Assembly (NCBI GenBank): GCA_016873995.1 | Contig: VGVR01000004.1 | Span: forward strand, 62,001 to 126,000 | Reading direction: 5' to 3' | Origin: Gemmatimonadota bacterium | GTDB taxonomy: Bacteria > Gemmatimonadota > Gemmatimonadetes > Longimicrobiales > Gaopeijiaceae | DNA length: 64,000 nt | Shown here: in pieces, positions 63,032-64,000 of the stretch | Layout of the letters: each line of letters begins with the position of its first letter | How positions within the stretch are numbered: position 1 is the stretch's first letter | Made by a program: the position numbers and the translations under genes | Notes under the pieces: model-generated | Seen by the model: the letters and a program-made list of their open reading frames with translations, nothing else | Database searches by the model: none | What the model was told of the DNA's origin: nothing

Positions 63032-64000
63032 CTAGCGCGGATTGGCCTCCGTGCGCTCCTGGTACCGTGCGCCGCGCAGCACACCTTCGACGGCGCGATT
63101 CCCCTCGTGGCAGGCGTACTCGTAGATCAAGTACTCATCGTCGCGCATGAGCGGGAAAGCGAGCGTCCAAGGCTGCGTGAAGACCTCGGGGTCTTCGATC
63201 CTGGCCTCGTAGTCGATCCGATCGGCCGCCACGCGAGTGAAGCGCTCGACGATGCGCAGCGAGGTGCTCTGCGGGATCCCCTTGATGCGACCCGAGGCGG
63301 CGCTGGTCGCGATCCAGTTGCGGTCGCCGAAGTTCGTCGTCTCGACCACCAGCGTGTCGCCCTCCCAGTGCCCGCGCGAGTCGCCCTCCCAGAGGCGGAG
63401 CGACGGCGGCAGCGGCGGGCGACCGTCGAGCGGAATGATCCGCGCGTCGTGAATCATCTCCGAGTGAATCACGACGAAGTCGGAGGTCTGCACGATCTGG
63501 TAGCCGTTGTTGTAGCCCGCCGGGATGACCCAACCGGGGGCGCCACGCGAGATGCACCGATCCCAGACGCTCATGTACTCGGGCTCGTCCGCGCTCCGGG
63601 CCAGCGCGAAGTCGCGGCGCTGCTCGGCCTGCGGACGGAGCGGAACGCGGCCGTCCGGCGGATCCACCACGAGCGACGTTTGCCCGGTGGGGAGGTTGGT
63701 GGTGCCGGAGTCGAACCAAACCTGGTTGTAGCTGCCGACATCGCCCCGCGCCGCCGCCTGCGCGCGGGTCGCGGCGGCGTCGGCGTTCGCGCGCTGTCCG
63801 GCCGCCCGGGCTGCGATGGCGGAGGCTTCCTCGTCCGTGAGGAACGCGCGGTCACCGAGCGCCAGGGGACGCTCGAGCGGCGTGAGCGTGGCGTTGGTCC
63901 AAATACCCTGCAGGTCGGGACGTCCATCGGGTGTCCGAGGCGGCGTCCAAGTCGGTCCGGCGCGTGACTGCGCCGCGACTGGTGCGCCGCCGCCCAACAC
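63032..64000 (-). CDS. exported protein, paralogue of 41963-43090, cut by right window edge
   Basis: 322 residues are visible; the first codons at the edge (MLGGGAPVAAQ with a GTG at 63998) look like the end of a signal peptide, so the true start probably lies outside. Shared motifs: TPDGRPDLQGIWTNATLTPLERP, SLVVDPPDGRVPLRPQA, VIHSEMIHDARIIPLDG, GDSRGHWEGDTLVVETTNF and IYEYACHEGNRA. Same unknown-function family as the gene at 42 kb, with a different middle part. Confidence 0.85.
   Translation of the reverse strand: MLGGGAPVAAQSRAGPTWTPPRTPDGRPDLQGIWTNATLTPLERPLALGDRAFLTDEEASAIAARAAGQRANADAAATRAQAAARGDVGSYNQVWFDSGTTNLPTGQTSLVVDPPDGRVPLRPQAEQRRDFALARSADEPEYMSVWDRCISRGAPGWVIPAGYNNGYQIVQTSDFVVIHSEMIHDARIIPLDGRPPLPPSLRLWEGDSRGHWEGDTLVVETTNFGDRNWIATSAASGRIKGIPQSTSLRIVERFTRVAADRIDYEARIEDPEVFTQPWTLAFPLMRDDEYLIYEYACHEGNRAVEGVLRGARYQERTEANPR

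Overview
The window is about 69% GC, densely coded on both strands, and has Gemmatimonadota-like content: many exported TonB-less metalloproteases (M1, M28, a DUF5117-type HEVGH protease), a PEP-CTERM protein, DUF6152, DUF4331, paired YeeE/DUF6691 proteins, c-type cytochromes and TAT-exported enzymes. The phylum call is an inference from gene content; there is no rRNA, tRNA or CRISPR array in the window.

Layout. 1-1.8 kb: the start of a nitrite/sulfite reductase gene and cysG (siroheme) behind a poly-cysteine leader peptide and terminator. 2-4.2 kb: a CusR-like regulator, a chimeric sensor-kinase/RND remnant and a broken patatin. 4.3-9 kb: cytochrome/copper monooxygenase-like protein, citramalate/isopropylmalate synthase, M1 peptidase. 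9-9.9 kb: cysH with a second poly-cysteine leader/terminator. 10-11.6 kb: small exported proteins including a cytochrome c'. 11.6-15.2 kb: a DUF1232 protein split by a stop, and the copper operon csoR-copZ-copA with an operator. 15.3-23.9 kb: pdxH, DUF2461, DUF454, a frameshifted hybrid histidine kinase, M28 peptidase, mutT, RsmF-like methyltransferase, GroES. 23.9-29.3 kb: thiosulfate-type YeeE pair, then SoxC-like sulfite dehydrogenase with its cytochrome. 29.3-38 kb: PEP-CTERM protein, MMPL transporter, FKBP, a vapBC pair, nadA-nadC. 38-43.4 kb: ABC-F, a D-threonine-aldolase-type enzyme, exported hypotheticals. 43.4-48 kb: ECF sigma/anti-sigma/DUF4331/choice-of-anchor/TPR cluster. 48-49 kb: a truncated PQQ dehydrogenase next to a lower-GC, probably acquired AhpD-like gene. 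49-55.7 kb: metalloprotease, PhoD-like phosphatase, and a UGSC-family selenoprotein next to a redoxin fusion. 55.8-64 kb: lipoprotein, SDR, flippase-like and CDP-alcohol transferase, NHL-repeat protein, acyl-CoA ligase, and a paralogue of the 42 kb hypothetical.

The strongest signals are (i) two independent Cys-Cys-Cys-Cys-Arg leader peptides, each followed by an intrinsic terminator, directly upstream of two sulfate-assimilation genes (cysG and cysH), which looks like a cysteine-sensing transcription-attenuation regulon; (ii) an in-frame UGA in a Gly-Ser-Cys context followed immediately by a perfect stem-loop, i.e. a selenocysteine codon with a bacterial SECIS-like hairpin; (iii) an in-frame fusion of a sensor-kinase N-terminus to the last segment of a CusA-type RND pump. 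Sulfur metabolism recurs: sulfite reductase, siroheme, PAPS reductase, YeeE import, sulfite oxidation.

A caution applies to the whole sequence: five genes are each interrupted by a single in-frame TAA or TAG with coding continuing in the same frame, and one kinase carries a one-base frameshift in a G run. Since both TAA and TAG also serve as ordinary stops here, these are either decaying genes or consensus errors.
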